From contig JAEZBP010000242.1 in NCBI GenBank assembly GCA_023427125.1, forward strand, positions 1 to 8,219: a stretch of DNA of 8,219 nt, written 5' to 3'. The stretch comes from Pseudomonadota bacterium. Lineage in GTDB: Bacteria > Myxococcota_A > Polyangia > Polyangiales > Sandaracinaceae. Made by a program: the position numbers and the translations under genes. How positions within the stretch are numbered: the stretch's first letter is position 1; every line of letters begins with the position of its first letter. The notes under the pieces are model-generated. The model worked only from the letters and a program-made list of their open reading frames with translations, was not told where the DNA came from and did no database searches. Below, one piece after another: positions 5,939 through 8,219 of this stretch.

Positions 5939-6182
5939 GTCGATCGTCTCCTCTCGTGCGCGATGTCCGTGCGCGATGTCGGCGCGCGATGTCGTCGAGG
6001 GCCGGAGCCGCAGACCGCGCCAGCGCGCGCGGTCGGGGCGTGACACACCGTCTTCGCGTCACCGCCTGTCGCGGGCTGCGAGTCCGTCCTCTCCCACGAC
6101 GTAGGCGCTCCTCGTCCACGGCCAGGGGTGAGGCGCCGCGGCGACGGCTCATGCATTGCATCGTGTCGAGCGAGGCCGAGCG
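5939..6182. promoter_or_regulatory. Divergent promoter region between hemerythrin and pseudo-receiver genes
   Basis: These 244 bases hold no convincing gene. Both neighbours start outward from it, so it should contain their promoters. It contains the AGGAG of the hemerythrin gene (5948-5952), the 13-bp repeats described separately, and on the right only a weak GAGG about 9 bases before ATG 6183. I find no confident -35/-10 pair. Confidence 0.45.
5956..5994. repeat. Three tandem 13-bp repeats upstream of the hemerythrin gene
   Basis: Three head-to-tail units (5956-5968, 5969-5981, 5982-5994) share the core GCGCGATGTC. The first two read GTGCGCGATGTC plus C or G, and the third starts GC instead of GT. 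They begin 18 bases upstream of the hemerythrin ATG and sit where a promoter or 5' leader would be. They are direct repeats of slightly more than one helical turn, so a cooperative operator is possible; replication slippage is the simple alternative. Confidence 0.6.
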
Positions 6183-6602
6183 ATGCCGCAGCGCCCGCAC
6201 CCGGACCCGTTCACGACGGCCGAGCGCGCCCCGAAGAAGAGGCCGAGCCGCCGTCGTGTGCTCATCGTCGACGGCAACGTGTCGTCGCGGAGCCGCCTCG
6301 CCGAGGCGCTGGCCGCCCAGGGCCTCACGGTGGACGAGGCGCGCGCCGCACACGACGCGATGGCGATCGCCGCCGCCGTGCCGCCCGATGTGGTGGTGTA
6401 CTCGGTCGGGTGGGGCGCGGGGCTGCATCAGCTCGACGTCCTCGAGGACGTGGTGACGCAGGCCCGCTCGCGCGCCCCGGCCATCGTGCTCACCACGCCG
6501 CTGTGGATGCGCGCGACGCGCGGCATCACGCTGCGCGGCGCCGTGCCCATCGCCGAGCTCGTCGCGGCCATCGAGCGCGCGCTCTCGACCCAGCGAGCCT
6601 GA
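6183..6602 (+). CDS. Degenerate receiver-domain (pseudo-receiver) protein
   Basis: The 139-aa protein has the shape of a CheY-like domain after a basic N-terminal stretch (1-24). RRVLIVDGN (24-32) is strand one and its loop, EALAAQGLTV (41-50) is helix one and strand two, PDVVVYSVGWG (68-78) is strand three, APAIVLTTP (98-106) is strand four, and VPIAELVAAIERAL (121-134) is the last helix. Key residues are lost. The acidic pair is D30-G31, the phosphoacceptor position is S74 in place of Asp, and the strand-five Lys before Pro aligns with Val121; T104 remains. It should not be phosphorylated in the usual way and may work as a constitutive or protein-binding module. There is no output domain. 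The start is uncertain: ATG 6183 has a weak GAGG about 9 bases upstream, and TTG 6156 would add nine residues. Confidence 0.68.
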   Translation: MPQRPHPDPFTTAERAPKKRPSRRRVLIVDGNVSSRSRLAEALAAQGLTVDEARAAHDAMAIAAAVPPDVVVYSVGWGAGLHQLDVLEDVVTQARSRAPAIVLTTPLWMRATRGITLRGAVPIAELVAAIERALSTQRA

Positions 6603-6623
6603 GCGCGCCGCGAGAGACTACCC

Positions 6624-6638
6624 GCTCCCCTCGGGAGC
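6624..6638 (+). terminator. Small hairpin after the pseudo-receiver gene
   Basis: GCTCCC (6624-6629) and GGGAGC (6633-6638) pair across a 3-base loop, 21 bases after the stop codon. It is a compact GC-rich stem but lacks a T-run. The rest of the 139-base gap to the next gene (6603-6741) shows no gene and no clear promoter boxes. Confidence 0.3.
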
Positions 6639-6741
6639 CGTGGCGCCCGTGGCTGCCGCGCGAGCGGTGACAGCCGGGCAAGCCACGCGGCACGGAACGC
6701 GTCGCTCCACAGCGCGAGGCACTTGTGGCATCGTCGTGCGC

Positions 6742-8076
6742 ATGTCGGACTCGGGTGAGCGTCGGGACGGAGAGAAGGAAGAGCGGCTGCCGCGGCGCGC
6801 GGTGCTGCGGGGTGGGCTCGCGAGCTTCGCGGCCGCGCTGATGTCGCGCACGCTGCCGGGGTGCGGGCCCGGGCTCGCGGCGGACGGCGGGATGGACGGC
6901 GGCGGGCAGCCCGACCTGGACGCAGGGAGAGACGGAGGGCCCGTCGACGCGGGGCCGGTCTATTTCCCGCCGCGCGACATCCCGGCTCCCCCTGCGCTGG
7001 TCTCGCGCATCGCCGACCTCGGGCCGCTCTCGGCCGACCCCGACGCCAACGGGCTGCGCTTGCCGCCCGGGTTCACCTCGCGGGTCGTCGCGAAGACCGG
7101 CGAGCTGGTCGAGGGGACCGACTACATGTGGCACGTCTTCCCCGACGGCGGCGCCTGCTTCCTCACCGAGGACGGCGGCTGGATCTACACCTCGAACTCC
7201 GAGATGCTGGCGGTCGGCCGCGCCTCGGGCGGCGTCTCGGCGCTGCGCTTCGACGCGTCGGGCGACATCGTGTCGGCCAAGGGCATCCTCACGGGCACCA
7301 ACGTCAACTGCGCGGGCGGGCTGACCCCCTGGCACACCTGGCTCTCGTGCGAGGAGGTCGTGCGCGGCCAGGTCTGGGAGACCGACCCGTGGGGCGAGCA
7401 CCCGGCGGTCGCCCGGCCCGCCCTCGGCGTGTTCAAGCACGAGGCGGTGGCGGTCGATCCGGTGAACGGGCACCTCTACCTCACGGAGGACGAGAGCGAC
7501 GGCTGCTTCTATCGCTTCGTCCCCGACGCGCTCACGCCGGAGGGGCACCCGGATCTGCACGCGGGCCGGCTCGAGGTGGCGGAGGTCGCGGCCGACGGCG
7601 CGGTCACCTGGCACGCGCTGCCCGATCCGCAGTTCCAGGGCAGCGAGCCCTGCAACGCGCAGGTCGCGGCGGCCACCCACTTCTCGGGCGGCGAGGGCAT
7701 CTGGTACCACGCGGGCGTCATCTACTTCAGCACCAAGGGCGACCACCACGTCCGCGCCTATCGCGTCGCCGACGCGCGCATCGACGTGATCTACGACGGC
7801 AGCGACACCGCGGGCCTCCACGGCGTCGACAACCTCACGGTCTCCTGCTGCGGCGACGTGCTGGTGGCGGAGGACGGCGGCACGATGCAGGTCGTCGCGG
7901 TGCTCCCCGACGGCACGCTCAAGCCGATCGTGCAGGTCATCGGGCACGACGGCTCCGAGGTCACCGGCCCCGCGTTCGATCCGAGCGGCACGCGCCTCTA
8001 TTTCAGCTCGCAGCGCGGCCCCGGCGGCGGCTGGACCTTCGAGGTCACCGGCCCCTTCCACGAGCCGATGCCTTGA
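6742..8076 (+). CDS. PhoX-like (DUF839) protein, Tat-exported probable lipoprotein
   Basis: The 444-aa protein has a twin-arginine signal (PRRAVLRGG at 17-25, then a hydrophobic core) ending LPGC with Cys41. This suggests Tat export and lipid anchoring. An Asp/Gly-rich linker (about 44-72) follows. The body is a beta-propeller of the PhoX/DUF839 family: NCAGGLTPWHTWLSCEE (189-205), FKHEAVAVDP (231-240), YLTEDESDGCFYRF (246-259), EGIWYHAGVIYFSTKGD (318-334), DNLTVSCCGDVLVAEDGG (363-380) and FDPSGTRLYFSSQRG (412-426). In characterised PhoX enzymes these acidic and Cys positions hold Ca and Fe for phosphatase activity. This copy is shorter than the roughly 600-residue classical PhoX, so activity is not assured. 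The start at ATG 6742 is set by the signal peptide. No Shine-Dalgarno is visible, and an upstream in-frame GTG (6640) would bury the signal. It lies 139 bases after the pseudo-receiver gene. Confidence 0.83.
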   Translation: MSDSGERRDGEKEERLPRRAVLRGGLASFAAALMSRTLPGCGPGLAADGGMDGGGQPDLDAGRDGGPVDAGPVYFPPRDIPAPPALVSRIADLGPLSADPDANGLRLPPGFTSRVVAKTGELVEGTDYMWHVFPDGGACFLTEDGGWIYTSNSEMLAVGRASGGVSALRFDASGDIVSAKGILTGTNVNCAGGLTPWHTWLSCEEVVRGQVWETDPWGEHPAVARPALGVFKHEAVAVDPVNGHLYLTEDESDGCFYRFVPDALTPEGHPDLHAGRLEVAEVAADGAVTWHALPDPQFQGSEPCNAQVAAATHFSGGEGIWYHAGVIYFSTKGDHHVRAYRVADARIDVIYDGSDTAGLHGVDNLTVSCCGDVLVAEDGGTMQVVAVLPDGTLKPIVQVIGHDGSEVTGPAFDPSGTRLYFSSQRGPGGGWTFEVTGPFHEPMP

Positions 8077-8078
8077 TC

Positions 8079-8108
8079 CCGACACCTGCGAACGGCGGCA
8101 GGTGTCGG
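8079..8108. terminator. Strong hairpin in repeat copy 1, likely terminator of the PhoX-like gene
   Basis: CCGACACCTGC (8079-8089) and GCAGGTGTCGG (8098-8108) pair perfectly over 11 bp with an 8-base loop, GAACGGCG. It begins two bases after the stop codon. It is the longest perfect stem I found in the window. No T-run follows, so it may be an intrinsic-like or bidirectional terminator or an mRNA 3'-end stabiliser. Confidence 0.55.
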
Positions 8109-8168
8109 CCTAGCGTCACTCCGCTCCGCTCCTTGATCACATTGGTCGCTCCGCTGCGTGACGGCATC

Positions 8169-8198
8169 CCGACACCTGCGAACGGCGGCAGGTGTCGG
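8169..8198. other. Second copy of the 11-bp hairpin
   Basis: It has the same stem and loop as 8079-8108, displaced by 90 bases, with both stem arms and the loop unchanged. A duplicate terminator this far from the gene is unusual, so it may belong to a repeated mobile or REP-like element rather than serve only the upstream gene. Confidence 0.55.
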
Positions 8199-8219
8199 CC
8201 TAGCGTCACTCCGCTGCGC

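Larger units (their letters stand above)
8076..8219. repeat. Direct repeat, 50-bp unit at 90-bp period, two copies to the window edge
   Basis: Bases 8076-8125 and 8166-8215 appear identical. The first copy starts at the last base of the PhoX-like gene's stop codon. The copies are separated by 40 bases rich in CCGCT motifs (for example TCCGCTCCGCTCC at 8120-8132 and GCTCCGCTGCG nearby). CGTCAC (8114-8119) and GTGACG (8158-8163) are inverted around this spacer. After the shared unit the copies diverge (CTCC versus GCGC). The second copy reaches within four bases of the window's end, so more units may follow. Confidence 0.85.

Noticed and set aside
5939..6046. N-terminal extension of the hemerythrin protein to 209 residues
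   Set aside because: The extension is encoded partly by the 13-bp repeats and is low-complexity. The inner ATG at 5938 has a proper AGGAG at a good distance.
6640..6741. Earlier GTG start for the PhoX-like protein
   Set aside because: It would add 34 residues before the twin-arginine signal, which works at the N-terminus. The ATG at 6742 places the RR pair at 18-19, as expected.
6526..8085. A 519-codon open frame on the minus strand
   Set aside because: It runs antisense to the PhoX-like gene, whose motifs are clear. The translation is low-complexity and has no recognisable domain.
8076..8219. Possible start of a CRISPR array (two repeats, 40-base spacer, palindromic repeat)
   Set aside because: The repeat is 50 bp, longer than usual, and only two copies are visible. 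The spacer is low-complexity and related to the repeat flank, and no cas gene is present. Sequence beyond 8219 could change this view.
1..8219. A defence island, toxin-antitoxin module or biosynthetic cluster
   Set aside because: No nuclease, helicase, methyltransferase, reverse transcriptase, integrase or assembly-line domain is visible in any supported gene.

Overview
The window is very GC-rich, with codons that end almost always in G or C. One predicted lipoprotein carries a short Asp/Gly-rich linker after its lipid-anchor cysteine, a habit common in myxobacteria. Together with a CgeB-type glycosyltransferase, a degenerate receiver protein and a PhoX-like protein, this suggests a chromosome of the Myxococcota, probably the order Polyangiales (Sandaracinaceae-like). 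That placement is inferred from style, not from a marker gene. The window is coding-dense and shows no integrase, transposase, tRNA, rRNA or phage gene.

Region by region: (1) 1-3565, plus strand, a run of four closely spaced genes. They are the 3' part of an SO_0444-type metal-efflux permease with a histidine-rich tail (1-924), an 8-TM flippase-like protein of the lysylphosphatidylglycerol synthase TM family (928-1920), an exported extensin-like/M15-type peptidoglycan hydrolase candidate (1960-2727) and an NAD(P)-dependent short-chain dehydrogenase (2768-3565). Gaps are 3, 39 and 40 bases, so they could be one transcript, though their functions share only a loose cell-envelope theme. (2) 3704-4741, a CgeB-like GT-B glycosyltransferase with its own leader and a good ribosome binding site. 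(3) 4775-5350, a divergent pair of small genes: a 59-aa protein on the minus strand that begins after a near-perfect Shine-Dalgarno, and a 92-aa two-TM protein on the plus strand. (4) 5417-6602, a second divergent pair: a hemerythrin-domain protein (minus) and a receiver-like protein that has lost its phosphoacceptor aspartate (plus). They are separated by about 240 bases that hold three 13-bp tandem repeats. (5) 6742-8076, a Tat-exported, probably lipid-anchored PhoX/DUF839 protein. (6) 8076-8219, two copies of a 50-bp hairpin-bearing repeat at a 90-bp period, running off the window edge.

How the genes may work together: most products act at the envelope or in stress handling (metal export, lipid translocation, wall trimming, glycosylation, di-iron oxygen/NO binding, periplasmic phosphoester chemistry). 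I see no defence system, biosynthetic cluster or obviously new multi-gene machine. The less ordinary items are the pseudo-receiver next to the hemerythrin gene with iterated repeats between them, the well-supported 59-aa ORF, and the terminal hairpin repeats.
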